Shown piece by piece: positions 7,116 to 15,273 of a stretch of DNA of 33,634 nt. The position numbers and the translations under genes were made by a program. Every line of letters begins with the position of its first letter. Within the stretch, counting starts at the first letter, position 1. Source of the DNA: RHKX01 sp041393495 (lineage in GTDB: Bacteria; Actinomycetota; Thermoleophilia; Solirubrobacterales; 70-9). The notes beneath the pieces are model-generated. The model was not told the origin of the DNA. It saw nothing but the letters and a program-made list of their open reading frames with translations, and ran no database searches. The stretch lies in NCBI GenBank assembly GCA_041393495.1, contig JAWKKA010000021.1, forward strand, positions 1-33,634. Reading direction: 5' to 3'.

Positions 7116-8222
7116 ATGAGCGAGTCCGGCCCCGCCCATGACCTCTCCTGCGCGGTCCACGTCCACACGACCTACTCGGACGGCACCGCCACCGTTCCGG
7201 AGCTGCTCGCGGCGGCCGCCGAGGCCGGCGTCGACGCGGTCCTGCTGACCGACCACGACACGCTCGCCGCGCGTCGCCACGGCTGGGAGGGCGATCACGG
7301 CGGGGTCTTCCTGCTCGTCGGGACCGAGGTCAGCCCCAAGCGCGGTCACTATCTCGCCTTCGGGGTCGGCGCCGAGATCGATCACCGGGGCCGCTCGGCG
7401 GTCGAGATCGCCGCCGCGGTCCGCGCCGCCGGCGGGACCGGCTTCGCCGCCCATCCGTTCTCGACCGGTGGCCGGATGCTGATCCCGCCGGCGGCGCGGC
7501 GGATCGTCCTCCCGCACGGCTGGCCGGCGCTGGAGGACCCGGCCGGCCTCGACGGGCTCGAGCTCTGGAGCCTGACGACCGATGCGGCCGAGTCGTGGCG
7601 GACGCCGGCCGCGGCCTACCGCTGGCTCCGCGACCCCGAGGCCGCGATCGCGGCGGGCCCGCCGGCCCACCACCTGGCCGCCTGGGACGCGCTCTCGGCC
7701 CGGCGCCGGGTGCCGGCGATCGGCGGCCTCGACGGCCACGCGCCCGGCCTTCGGGTTCGCGGCCGGGTCCGCACGCCGCTGCCGCACCGGCGGACCTTCG
7801 AGCTGCTGCGCACCCACCTCGTCTGCGAGCGGCCGCTCGGCGCCGGGCTCGAGGCCGACCGGGAGACGATCATCGCGGCGCTCGGCGCCGGCGCCGCCTG
7901 GCTTCACTGCCCCTGCGTGGCCGCGGCCGGCTCGCCGCGGCTCTGGGTCGAGGCCGGCAGCGGGGCGATGCTCGCGATCGGCTCCGAGGGCCCGGCCGGG
8001 CCCGCGGTCCTGCGCCTGCGACTGCCCCGCGAGGCCGAGATCACCGTGCTGCGTGACGGCTCGCCGATGCACCGCGAGCGGGCGGATGCGCTCGATCTCG
8101 ACGTCGAGGCGCCCGGCGCCTACCGGGTCGAGGCGCGGATCGACGGCCGCCTCTGGCTGCTGTCGAACCCGGTCCACCTGCGCGCGGACGGGGTGGCGAG
8201 CGCCGCGCGGACCGGCGCCTGA
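7116..8222 (+). CDS. PHP-domain metallohydrolase (CehA/McbA-like)
   Basis: 368 aa. The PHP (polymerase and histidinol phosphatase) metal site is fully visible: HVHTTYSDG (His15, His17), LLTDHDT (Asp47, His48, Asp49), GTEVSP (Glu72), FAAHPF (His114) and GGLDGHA (Asp207, His209). The remaining ~150 C-terminal residues are beta-rich and look like an appended domain. Family members are trinuclear metal phosphoesterases, such as nucleoside or oligonucleotide 3',5' phosphatases; the substrate is not predictable. It is divergent from the VTT protein (75 bases between starts) and 43 bases upstream of, and in the same direction as, the second acyl-CoA dehydrogenase. Confidence 0.88.
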   Translation: MSESGPAHDLSCAVHVHTTYSDGTATVPELLAAAAEAGVDAVLLTDHDTLAARRHGWEGDHGGVFLLVGTEVSPKRGHYLAFGVGAEIDHRGRSAVEIAAAVRAAGGTGFAAHPFSTGGRMLIPPAARRIVLPHGWPALEDPAGLDGLELWSLTTDAAESWRTPAAAYRWLRDPEAAIAAGPPAHHLAAWDALSARRRVPAIGGLDGHAPGLRVRGRVRTPLPHRRTFELLRTHLVCERPLGAGLEADRETIIAALGAGAAWLHCPCVAAAGSPRLWVEAGSGAMLAIGSEGPAGPAVLRLRLPREAEITVLRDGSPMHRERADALDLDVEAPGAYRVEARIDGRLWLLSNPVHLRADGVASAARTGA

Positions 8223-8265
8223 TTCCCGCTCGGCTACGGCGTGCGTCCGGATATGCTCGCCGCCG

Positions 8266-9477
8266 GTGCCGGTCGACTTCTCCCTCACCGACGAGCAGCG
8301 CGAGATCCAGGCACTCGCCCGCGACTTCGCCCGGCGCGAGATCCGGCCGGTCGCCGCCGACTACGACGCCCGGGAGCAGATGCCCTGGCCGGTGCTCGAG
8401 AAGGCCGCGCGGATCGGCCTGCTCAGCTACGGCCTGCCCGCCGAGTACGGCGGCGGCGGGATCGCCGACGGCCTCGTCGGGATCACCAACTTCGTGGTCG
8501 TCGAGGAGCTGGCCTGGGGTTGCGCCGCGATCGCGACCGAGATCGGCTCGACCAGCTACGCGGCGGGACCGATCCTCGCCTTCGGCACCGAGGAGCAGAA
8601 GCGCCGCTACCTGCCGCGGTTCTGCGGCACCGAGGAGGTGAGGCTCGGCGCCCTCTGTCTGACCGAGCCCGGGGCCGGCTCCGACATCGCGGCGATCGCC
8701 ACCACCGCGCGGCGTTCGGATGACTGCTGGGTCCTCGACGGGCGCAAGCAGTTCATCACCAACGGCGGCATCGCCGACGTTCACGTCGTCTTCGCCCGGG
8801 TGCCAGAGGAGGACGGGACGGCCGCCTTCATCGTCGAGCGCGGGACGCCCGGCCTCGCCATGGGGCGCAAGGAGGAGAAGCTCGGCATGCGCGCCTCGCA
8901 CACTGCCGACGTCGTGCTCGAAGGCTGCCGCGTGCCGGCGGACAACCGGCTCGACACGAGGTTCGCGCCGGGCCTGCCGGCGCCGGCGGGAGCCGGCTCC
9001 GGCGGCGAGCTCTCCGGCGCGGCGACCGCGCTCACCCTGCTGCAGTACTCGCGCATGACCTTCGCCGCGGCGGCGCTCGGCCTGGCGCGCGCCGCGTTCG
9101 AGTACGCGCGCGACTACGCGCTCGAGCGCAGGACCTTCGGCGTGCCGATCGCCCGCCACCAGATGATCGCCGCCAAGCTCGCGCAGATGGCGATCGAGAT
9201 CGAGTCGGCCCGCGCGCTGCTGTGGCGGGCGGGTTGGCTCGCGCTCTCCGGCCGCCCCCTGGCCCTGGCCGAGGGCTCGATGGCCAAGTGCCTGAGCGCC
9301 GACGTCGCGGTGCGCTGCTGCGAGGAGGCCGTGCAGATCCTCGGCGGCCACGGCTACGTCCGCGACCACCCGGTCGAGAAGTGGTACCGCGACGCGAAGC
9401 TCTACCAGATCTGGGAGGGGACGAACGAGATCCAGCGGCTCGTCATCGCCCGCGCCGTCACCGGCGCGGGCGGATGA
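8266..9477 (+). CDS. Acyl-CoA dehydrogenase
   Basis: 403 aa FAD enzyme of acyl-CoA oxidation, short/medium-chain type. Motifs: LTEPGAGSDIAAIATTA, DGRKQFITNGG, EKLGMRASHTADV, RRTFGVPIARHQMI, and IWEGTNEIQR, whose Glu384 is the canonical catalytic base. A low-complexity Gly/Ala/Pro insertion (about residues 228-250) replaces the usual short loop after VPADNRL. GTG at 8266 is the only sensible start (PVDFSLTDEQREI is the standard N-terminus). TATGCT sits eight bases upstream and there is no ribosome binding site, so a leaderless message is likely. It shares the second-operon location with a PHP protein, not with thiolase genes. Confidence 0.93.
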   Translation: MPVDFSLTDEQREIQALARDFARREIRPVAADYDAREQMPWPVLEKAARIGLLSYGLPAEYGGGGIADGLVGITNFVVVEELAWGCAAIATEIGSTSYAAGPILAFGTEEQKRRYLPRFCGTEEVRLGALCLTEPGAGSDIAAIATTARRSDDCWVLDGRKQFITNGGIADVHVVFARVPEEDGTAAFIVERGTPGLAMGRKEEKLGMRASHTADVVLEGCRVPADNRLDTRFAPGLPAPAGAGSGGELSGAATALTLLQYSRMTFAAAALGLARAAFEYARDYALERRTFGVPIARHQMIAAKLAQMAIEIESARALLWRAGWLALSGRPLALAEGSMAKCLSADVAVRCCEEAVQILGGHGYVRDHPVEKWYRDAKLYQIWEGTNEIQRLVIARAVTGAGG

Positions 9478-9596
9478 GTCGAAGCCACCGTCCCGGCGCC
9501 CGCCGCGGCGGACGTCGAAGAAGGATCGCCGGGCAAGCTGATCCGTGAGCTGCGGAGCGCCCGGCTCTGACGTCGGTGATCCGCGGCTCTCCGACC

Positions 9597-11051
9597 TCAG
9601 CGGCGGGGCTCGAGCCGGAGCTCGTCGAGCGTCAGCGGAGCGGGCGAGCGCAGCCTGATCATCCGCTCGCCGCGTCGCAGCCGGACGCGGCCGTAGTCGA
9701 GCTCGATCGGCCGCTCGCCCGCGCGTACGGCGGAACGGGTCCCGATTCGCCGGCCGCCGGTCCGGAGTGCCACCGGCCCGGCCTCGGGACCGCCGAGCAG
9801 CCGCAGGTGCAGCGTCCAGCCGCCGCGGGGAACGCGGACCCGGAGTCCCGGGAAGCGGTTGCCGAGGGGATTGACGCGGAGCCCCGCGTAGCCGACGAGG
9901 CGGCGGTCGGCGACGACGCGGGCGCGCGGCCCGCCGACCCGCGCGACGGCCTCCTCGGCCTGGACGGCGACGGTACCGTCGCCGCCGGGGGCGGCGATGT
10001 CGGTCCCGAGCGGGACCGGTCGGCCGAACCGGGGCACGTCGCCGCGCCAGCGGAAGCGCTGCGCGCGGGTCGTCCGCAGCCCGCCGGTGAAGCAGCCCCG
10101 GTCGTCGTCGGTCGCGTGGTAGACCATCCAGCTCTGGCGGCCGTTCGGGGAGGTGAAGAACGAGCCGTGGCCGGGCCCATAGACATCCCGGCCGGGTGCC
10201 CTGCTGAAGACCGGAGCGGGATGCTTGGCATCGGCCCAGGTCGCCGGATCGAGCAGGTCCGCCCGGCGTGGCACGCTCAGGCGTCCGAGCGAGTAGGCGC
10301 CGGTCCCGCACCAGCTCGCCGAGTAGATGACGTGGACGAGGTCACCGTGGGTGAGGACCTCGGGGCCCTCGTTGATCGCGAACGCGACCGTCTCCCAGGG
10401 CAGCGTCGGCGCCGAGATCTCGATCGGCGTCGCGGCGAGGGTCCACGGATCGCTGAGCGGGGCGAGATACAGCGAGGTCGGGGTGAACGACCCGCCGCCC
10501 GAGTAGAGCAGGTAGTCGCTGCCGCGGATCGTCGCCACCGTCGCGTCGATCGCGAACGGCTGCGGGACCTCGAGCTGCGCCTTGAACCGGTACGGCCCGG
10601 CCGGATCGTCGCCGCGGCTCTCGAGCACGTACATCCGGTGGGCGAACTGGTCGGTTGAGCCCTTCGCCGCGTAGTAGATGTACCAGCGCCGACCATCGGG
10701 TCCGGACATCCGGTGGATCTCCGGCGCCCAGATCTCGCAGCAGCGCTCGTCCGGCTCACTCCGCCCCGGCCGCGGCCAGAGTCGCCGCGGGCGCGCCGAC
10801 GCGAGGCCGGCCAGCGTCCGCGAGCTGCGCACCTCGATCCGGTTCGGCGCCGTGTAGGTGAGCCAGTAGCGGCCGCCGTGGCGGAAGATCCACGGGTCCG
10901 GGGAGTCGTCGCCGTTCGCGGTCTCGGGGGCGACCGGGTTGCGGAACGAGGAATCGGCCGACGGTCCTGACGCCAGCGCCGGCATGGCGAGCGTCGCGGA
11001 GACGAGGAAGGCGGCGAGGGGGCCGATTCCCGTCCCCGCCGGCCTCCTCAC
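9597..11051 (-). CDS. Secreted glycoside hydrolase family 43-like protein
   Basis: 484 aa. A signal peptide (hydrophobic core PLAAFLVSATLAM, likely cleavage after ALA at about residue 27) precedes a five-bladed beta-propeller of GH43/117 type. The three acidic catalytic positions are recognisable: the base in SPDPWIF (Asp52), the pKa modulator in PFAIDATVA (Asp169) and the acid in INEGPEVL (Glu228). After about residue 360 a beta-rich C-terminal region follows, perhaps a carbohydrate-binding module. Likely acts outside the cell on arabinose- or xylose-containing glycans; specificity is unknown. Start is GTG at 11051, overlapping the stop of the membrane protein (GTGA). Last gene of a three-gene coupled operon. 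Confidence 0.82.
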   Translation of the reverse strand: MRRPAGTGIGPLAAFLVSATLAMPALASGPSADSSFRNPVAPETANGDDSPDPWIFRHGGRYWLTYTAPNRIEVRSSRTLAGLASARPRRLWPRPGRSEPDERCCEIWAPEIHRMSGPDGRRWYIYYAAKGSTDQFAHRMYVLESRGDDPAGPYRFKAQLEVPQPFAIDATVATIRGSDYLLYSGGGSFTPTSLYLAPLSDPWTLAATPIEISAPTLPWETVAFAINEGPEVLTHGDLVHVIYSASWCGTGAYSLGRLSVPRRADLLDPATWADAKHPAPVFSRAPGRDVYGPGHGSFFTSPNGRQSWMVYHATDDDRGCFTGGLRTTRAQRFRWRGDVPRFGRPVPLGTDIAAPGGDGTVAVQAEEAVARVGGPRARVVADRRLVGYAGLRVNPLGNRFPGLRVRVPRGGWTLHLRLLGGPEAGPVALRTGGRRIGTRSAVRAGERPIELDYGRVRLRRGERMIRLRSPAPLTLDELRLEPRR

Positions 11052-11692
11052 AGCCAGCCGCCGAGCCCGAGGCCGATCGCGAGCGCGGCGTCGATCGCCG
11101 CCATCCCGCCGACGATGCGGAGCTGCTTGCGGTGGTTGGAGCCGAGGTCGTAGACGTAGGCGGCGATCGCGAAGAACGTCGCGTAGCCGAAGATCACGAT
11201 CAGCGGCACGAACGGCACGTTCCACCACCAGTAGTCCCAGTGGAAGTAGCCGGTCGACTCGAGGAAGATCTCGACGGCCACGCAGAAGCAGGAGAAGGCG
11301 AGGACGAGGAAGGCCCGGTTCGGGATCCCGAGGATCCGCATCCGCGGGTCGGGGGGGAGCTGCTTGACGAAGATGATCCCGGTGACGAGGAACAGGAAGA
11401 CGATCTCGATGCACCAACCGATCAGGATCAGGTAGCTGGTGTCGCCGGTCACCGTCCACAGCGGCGCCCGGTCGGAGGCGTGGAAGATCGCCGAGTTGAC
11501 GAGCTCGTTGAAGACGTCCATCAGGAAGAAGGCGGCGCCGGCGAGGAGGATGTCCCAGCGGCGCCGCTCGATCTCGACCACCCAGACGTAGAAGACGAAC
11601 GCGAGCAGCGTCACCGTCGTCCACGAGAAGGTGCTGCCGTCGCGGAGGATGTCGAGCGCGTCCTGCGAGGCCTCCGTGATCGCGACGATCAT
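11048..11692 (-). CDS. Polytopic membrane protein of unknown family
   Basis: 214 aa with about six hydrophobic segments. It starts at the ATG at 11692, overlapping the upstream gene's stop (ATGA), and is itself overlapped by the GH43-like gene (GTGA). I do not recognise a family. Possible functional polar residues sit within or next to membrane segments: DVFNELVNSAIFH (about 57-69), GWCIEIVFLFL, EIFLESTGYFHWDYWWWN, and a cytosolic-looking SNHRKQLR. The Glu/His/Asp/Trp clusters could form a metal or lipid-headgroup site. Strict coupling with an exported protein and a secreted glycosidase-like enzyme suggests a role at the envelope, such as making, anchoring or sensing a surface glycan or lipid. 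Confidence 0.8.
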   Translation of the reverse strand: MIVAITEASQDALDILRDGSTFSWTTVTLLAFVFYVWVVEIERRRWDILLAGAAFFLMDVFNELVNSAIFHASDRAPLWTVTGDTSYLILIGWCIEIVFLFLVTGIIFVKQLPPDPRMRILGIPNRAFLVLAFSCFCVAVEIFLESTGYFHWDYWWWNVPFVPLIVIFGYATFFAIAAYVYDLGSNHRKQLRIVGGMAAIDAALAIGLGLGGWL

Positions 11693-13128
11693 CGCTCGGC
11701 CCGCTCGAACGTCCAACCGAGCGCCGGGACCGTGATCTCGGCGCGGGTTGCGAACAGCTGCAGGCCCTCCTCGATCCGGCCCGACGGCCACTCGAGGGCG
11801 GCGAACTGCAGCCGTGGCTCGTCGTCGAGGCCACGGGCGCGCTCGGCCTGGCGGAGCCCGTCGACGTGGTGGAGGACGACCTCGCGGACGCGTCCGTTCT
11901 CGTGGATCTCGACGTGAGCGGGGGTGCAGTAGGTGTTGAAGTCGTCGATCACCATCCGCGCGCCGTCGTTGGTGCCGGCGAACCGCATGTCCTCGCTCGG
12001 CGCGAGGCCGCGCCGCGAGGTGTTGGCGGGCGGGTTGCGCAGCGGCTCGCCCGCGAGCGGCATCCCGGTCGGGTGGAAGCTCCAGGCGCGCTTGCGGGGC
12101 GCGGCGAGATCGCGCTGCCAGAAGCCGGTCTCACCGCCGCGGCGGCCCTCGACGCGCAGCGTCCCGTGGACGGCGTCGCGGCCGCGCTTGCTGATCGAGA
12201 TCGCCGAGGTGATCTTGCCGTCGATCTTCGGCTGCCGCGTCCACGGCTCGGCCGGTAGCTGGATCGGGGAGCCGTCGCCGTTGCCGCGCTGGTCCTCGTA
12301 GGAGTACGGGAAGAAGACCGGGTCGTGGCCGGAGATGTCGAAGTCGTAGAGCCGGGTGAACAGGTCGCCGCGCCTGCCGATCACGAACACGTGCGAGCCG
12401 CTCGCCGAGAGGTTGACGGCGCGGAAGCGGCTGCGGTGCGGGCCGCACATCTCGTAGCTGTTGTCGCGGGGCAGCCACGGGTCCCAGAACGTCAGCCTGC
12501 GGCCGCCGCCGCGCAGCCCCCAGATGTGGGAGACCTTGTACTCGCCGACCGGGTAGCGGTTGCCGGCCGGGTCGGTCCAGGTCCGGTCCTCGGCCGGCGA
12601 GATCACCGACCACGACCAGGCCTTCGTGCCCGCCGGCACCGCGAAGCCGTCGCCGCTCCACAGCGGCGGCCCCCAGCGCTTCGTCCAGTTCCAGAGCCGC
12701 GGGTTCTTGAGCGCGTTGTCCATCGTGTAGATGTTGCGCTCGCGATCGAGCCCGATCATCTCGTCGTCGTCGGCCGAGATCCCGCTCAGGCGCCCGTCGA
12801 GGCAGGCGGGCAGCGGCACCCGCCGCCAGCGCTCGTCGCCCCGCCGTCGTGCGAACAGCTCGCCGCCGGCGAGGGTGAACTCGTAGAGGCGGTTGTAGGT
12901 CGTCGCCGAGCTGCGCAGCCAGACCTGTCGGGGCAGGCCCCTGGGGCCGGCCTCCCAAGCGGCCGGCAGCGGCGCGGCCGGGCCGGCCCGGACCGGGTCC
13001 GGGGTGTTCGCGGTCCCGCCCGGCAGCAGCTCGCCGCAGCGATCGGATGCCGGCCCGCCGGCGAAGGCGGTCGGCGCGCCGGTGGCGAGGCCGGCGAGGC
13101 AGGCCGCGATCAGGATCGCCCTTCGCAC
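11689..13128 (-). CDS. Exported protein of unknown family, beta-rich
   Basis: 479 aa from the GTG at 13128 (VRRAILIAACLAGLAT, signal peptide, cleavage near AFA). The mature part is beta-rich, with repeated Trp/Gly/Asp-containing strands (LYEFTLAGGELFARR, LWNWTKRWGPPLWSG, HVFVIGRRGDLFTRLYDFD) suggesting a propeller- or lectin-like fold. Four Cys in the mature region (CGELLPG, PACLDG, EMCGPH, TYCTPA) could form two disulfides. I do not recognise the family. An in-frame GTG at 13149 is possible but lies inside the palindromic operator. TAGGTT is seven bases before the chosen start, with no ribosome binding site, so leaderless. First gene of a three-gene overlapping operon with a membrane protein and a GH43-like enzyme. 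Confidence 0.85.
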   Translation of the reverse strand: MRRAILIAACLAGLATGAPTAFAGGPASDRCGELLPGGTANTPDPVRAGPAAPLPAAWEAGPRGLPRQVWLRSSATTYNRLYEFTLAGGELFARRRGDERWRRVPLPACLDGRLSGISADDDEMIGLDRERNIYTMDNALKNPRLWNWTKRWGPPLWSGDGFAVPAGTKAWSWSVISPAEDRTWTDPAGNRYPVGEYKVSHIWGLRGGGRRLTFWDPWLPRDNSYEMCGPHRSRFRAVNLSASGSHVFVIGRRGDLFTRLYDFDISGHDPVFFPYSYEDQRGNGDGSPIQLPAEPWTRQPKIDGKITSAISISKRGRDAVHGTLRVEGRRGGETGFWQRDLAAPRKRAWSFHPTGMPLAGEPLRNPPANTSRRGLAPSEDMRFAGTNDGARMVIDDFNTYCTPAHVEIHENGRVREVVLHHVDGLRQAERARGLDDEPRLQFAALEWPSGRIEEGLQLFATRAEITVPALGWTFERAER

Positions 13129-13135
13129 GGTCGCG

Positions 13136-13141
13136 AACCTA
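13136..13141 (-). promoter_or_regulatory. -10 element of the exported/membrane/GH43 operon
   Basis: TAGGTT on the minus strand, seven bases before the GTG at 13128. The palindrome at 13148-13162 lies where the spacer and -35 region would be, so regulator binding would block RNA polymerase. Confidence 0.5.
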
Positions 13142-13147
13142 GCACAC

Positions 13148-13162
13148 ACTGGTCGGACCAGT
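13148..13162. promoter_or_regulatory. FadR-class GntR operator palindrome
   Basis: ACTGGTC and GACCAGT form a perfect inverted repeat around one central G. It contains TGGT-N3-ACCA, the consensus known for the FadR subfamily of GntR regulators. The site ends on the stop codon of the FadR-type regulator gene itself and sits just upstream of the exported-protein operon, making autologous control of that operon likely. Confidence 0.7.
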
Positions 13163-13878
13163 TACGGAGACCGGCGGCCCGTTACGCCGGCGGGCGGCGG
13201 GATCCGGCCCGGCGCGAGCAGCTCGCTCGCGCCGGCGACCGCCGCCTCGAGGTCGCGGGCGCGCAGCGCCGCGCCGAACGAGCGGATCGCCGCCGCCTCG
13301 TCGGGGCGCACGGCATCGGCCATCTCACGCCACGACGGCAGCGCCCGCAGCAGCGAGTTGAAGGCGAGCCGGTAGGCGACGTTGCCCGACCCGACGATCA
13401 CCATCCGCCACATCGCCGCGTAGCGCTCCTCGAGCGCGGCGGTCGGCCCACCGACCGCGGCGGCGGCTTCGCCGGCGATCCGGTCGACCTCGGTCAGCTC
13501 CGCATCGCTGGCCCGCTCGACGCAGAGCCGGGCGGAATCGACTCCGATGCTCGCCCGCATCTCGATGATCGACCTCGCCAGGTCGGCCGGTGGAGTGCCG
13601 CCGCCGGCGTCGGTGAGGTCGGCGAGGACCTCGAGCCCGCCGCTGTCGCGCCAGTCGAGGACCCGGGTCGCACCGCCGTGGCTGATCTGCACGAGCCCGG
13701 CCTGCTCGAGTCGCTTCAGGGCCTCGCGAACCGATTGGCGGTGGACGCCGTGCTGCTCGGCGAGCGCCCGCTCCGACGGCACCGCCGAGCCCGGTGCCAG
13801 CGTCCCGGCGAGGATCTGGTCGCGCAGCGCCTCATGGACCCGCTCGGAGGCCCGCGGGGCGTCAGCGGCGCTCGGCAT
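13162..13878 (-). CDS. GntR-family transcriptional regulator, FadR subfamily
   Basis: 238 aa. The N-terminal winged helix-turn-helix is clear: VHEALRDQILAGTLAPGS, VPSERALAEQHGVHRQSV, REALKRLEQAGLVQI and a wing with SHGGATRVLDW. The remaining ~150 residues are all-helical, as in FadR/FCD effector domains. An acyl-CoA or carboxylate ligand is possible but not shown. The ATG at 13878 lies inside the 3' end of the nitrilase gene (17-base overlap), so the two are co-transcribed. The perfect FadR-type palindrome at its 3' end points to the following operon as a target. Confidence 0.9.
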   Translation of the reverse strand: MPSAADAPRASERVHEALRDQILAGTLAPGSAVPSERALAEQHGVHRQSVREALKRLEQAGLVQISHGGATRVLDWRDSGGLEVLADLTDAGGGTPPADLARSIIEMRASIGVDSARLCVERASDAELTEVDRIAGEAAAAVGGPTAALEERYAAMWRMVIVGSGNVAYRLAFNSLLRALPSWREMADAVRPDEAAAIRSFGAALRARDLEAAVAGASELLAPGRIPPPAGVTGRRSP

Positions 13879-14839
13879 CGGGCCGTTCCAGCAGGTGGCG
13901 GGCAGCGTGAGAGCGGTGGTAGCGCCTGCGTCCGAGCGGGTTCTGATAGGCCCAGGCGAGCGCCGCGACCGCGCCGCGGCGCTGCAGCCAGAAGCGCTCG
14001 GGCGGCTCGATCCCGGCGCCACGCACGGGGGTGACCTCGCCGACGGCGACCCCGGGGCCCTGGTCGCGGCCGCGGAACGCCAGCGTGCGGCCGTCACCGT
14101 CGCTGATCGAAGCGCCGCCCTCGTAGTGGCCGCGGTAGACGGCCGGCAGCCCCGGCCACAGCCCGTCGAACGATCCCGAGTGGGCGGCGTGGACGACCGG
14201 CGCGCCGACGCAGCGCGCGAAGCGCGCCGGCGCCCGCTCGGCGCGCCCGCGGTTGCGAGCCTCGAGCCGGGCCGTGAGCCGCCGCGGCGGCACGATCGGG
14301 ATGCTCCACCAGCCGGAGCCGCCGAGCACGAGATCGACCCGGCCGCGCAGCCGCTTCACGGTCTCGGTGCGCATCAGCTCCCAGCAGAGCGCGACGCCGA
14401 CGCAGCAGCCGCCGGCGTCGATCCGCCCGGGATCGCCGCCGCCGATGTAGAGCGCGTTCTCCCACATCGTCGGCAGGTCCTTGTCGTGGCGGCCGACGAT
14501 CGCACCCGTCGGGTCGGCGAGCGTGAACGCGTTGCGGACGTGGCCGTCGGCGTCGTGGACGAGGAAGGAGCCGCCGACGTGGCAGCCGTGCTCGCGGGCG
14601 AGGCCGCGGAGGAGCTGCGTCGCAGCGCCATCGGGCGGCAGCGCGCATTCCTCGAGGTCGGGCCGGAACGCCACGCCGGTCGTGAAGAACTCGGGCAGGA
14701 CGATCCACTCGGCGCCCTCCGCCGCGGCCCGGCCGGCGAGCCGCGCGCACTCCTCGAGGTTCCAGTCGATATCGCCGAGGCGGGCCTCGAGTTGGACGGC
14801 GGCGGCCCTGATCGTCGACTGCGTCGGCATCGTCCACAT
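13862..14839 (-). CDS. Carbon-nitrogen hydrolase (nitrilase superfamily)
   Basis: 325 aa amidase/nitrilase-fold enzyme, cytoplasmic. The Glu-Lys-Cys triad is visible: VLPEFFTTG (Glu50), RHDKDLPTMWE (Lys120) and VALCWELMR (Cys152), in the usual order and spacing. It probably cleaves or transfers an amide/nitrile-type C-N bond; the branch cannot be told. The ATG at 14839 (MWTMPTQ) and another ATG at 14830 are both possible starts. It overlaps the GntR regulator downstream and is divergent from a small gene across an AT-rich promoter island. Confidence 0.9.
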   Translation of the reverse strand: MWTMPTQSTIRAAAVQLEARLGDIDWNLEECARLAGRAAAEGAEWIVLPEFFTTGVAFRPDLEECALPPDGAATQLLRGLAREHGCHVGGSFLVHDADGHVRNAFTLADPTGAIVGRHDKDLPTMWENALYIGGGDPGRIDAGGCCVGVALCWELMRTETVKRLRGRVDLVLGGSGWWSIPIVPPRRLTARLEARNRGRAERAPARFARCVGAPVVHAAHSGSFDGLWPGLPAVYRGHYEGGASISDGDGRTLAFRGRDQGPGVAVGEVTPVRGAGIEPPERFWLQRRGAVAALAWAYQNPLGRRRYHRSHAARHLLERPDAERR

Positions 14840-14884
14840 GCTCGCAGGCCGCCCCCGGACGGCGGCTGCGCCCGGCGGCGGGCG

Positions 14885-14918
14885 ATGTTAGAATTTATCC
14901 ATCGGAAGTGTGTAAAAG
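14885..14918. promoter_or_regulatory. AT-rich bidirectional promoter island
   Basis: The stretch from 14886 to about 14918 is among the most AT-rich in the window. On the plus strand TTAGAA (14888-14893) and TGTAAA (14911-14916), 17 bases apart, can serve the small gene at 14937. On the minus strand TAACAT (14885-14890) can serve the nitrilase-GntR operon, giving a leader of roughly 40 bases. Exact boxes are uncertain. Confidence 0.45.
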
Positions 14919-14936
14919 GAACCGGAGGTGGTGGCG

Positions 14937-15131
14937 ATGTGGGACTTCGAGTTCGATCGGCTCCGCGGGTCATCCACGGCGGGCGACCTGCCGCAGTGCT
15001 GCGAGGCCTGGCTCGTCGAGCAGGCGCTCGAGGAGCGGATGCGGCGCAATCGTCAACTCCGGCCTGCGCCTCCGCCCGCGGCGGCAGCCGAGCCACGGCC
15101 GGAGCTCGAGCCCACGGACACGAGGCCATAG
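14937..15131 (+). CDS. Small protein of unknown function (64 aa)
   Basis: The ATG at 14937 follows a strong GGAGGT (14924-14929) and an AT-rich promoter. The protein begins MWDFEFDRLRG, has an amphipathic middle with a Cys-Cys pair (DLPQCCEAWLVEQALEERM), and ends in a disordered Pro/Ala/Glu tail. A GTG at 14928 is in frame but overlaps the ribosome binding site. There is no signal peptide or membrane segment. I do not recognise the family. The good translation signals argue that it is real and well expressed. Confidence 0.65.
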   Translation: MWDFEFDRLRGSSTAGDLPQCCEAWLVEQALEERMRRNRQLRPAPPPAAAAEPRPELEPTDTRP

Positions 15132-15182
15132 CCGCCGCCGGTCCGGTTTGACCGCAGGCGGTCGACGGATCGAGCAGGGAAA

Positions 15183-15201
15183 GGCCGCCCGATCGGCGGC
15201 C
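15183..15201 (+). terminator. Hairpin after the small gene
   Basis: GGCCGCC (15183-15189) and GGCGGCC (15195-15201) form a 7-base GC stem with a CGATC loop, about 50 bases after the stop of the 64-aa gene and upstream of the next gene. There is no T-run. Confidence 0.35.
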
Positions 15202-15273
15202 GACCCGGCCTGAACACCGCCGCCGGGCTAGAGTTGGCTCTGAAGCGAGCGACCGGTCGCGGTTTGGGAAGGG

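Noticed and set aside
9528..9565. GCCGGGC...GCCCGGC inverted repeat between the second acyl-CoA dehydrogenase and the GH43-like gene as a terminator
   Set aside because: The loop is 24 bases and the stem only 7; too weak to call.
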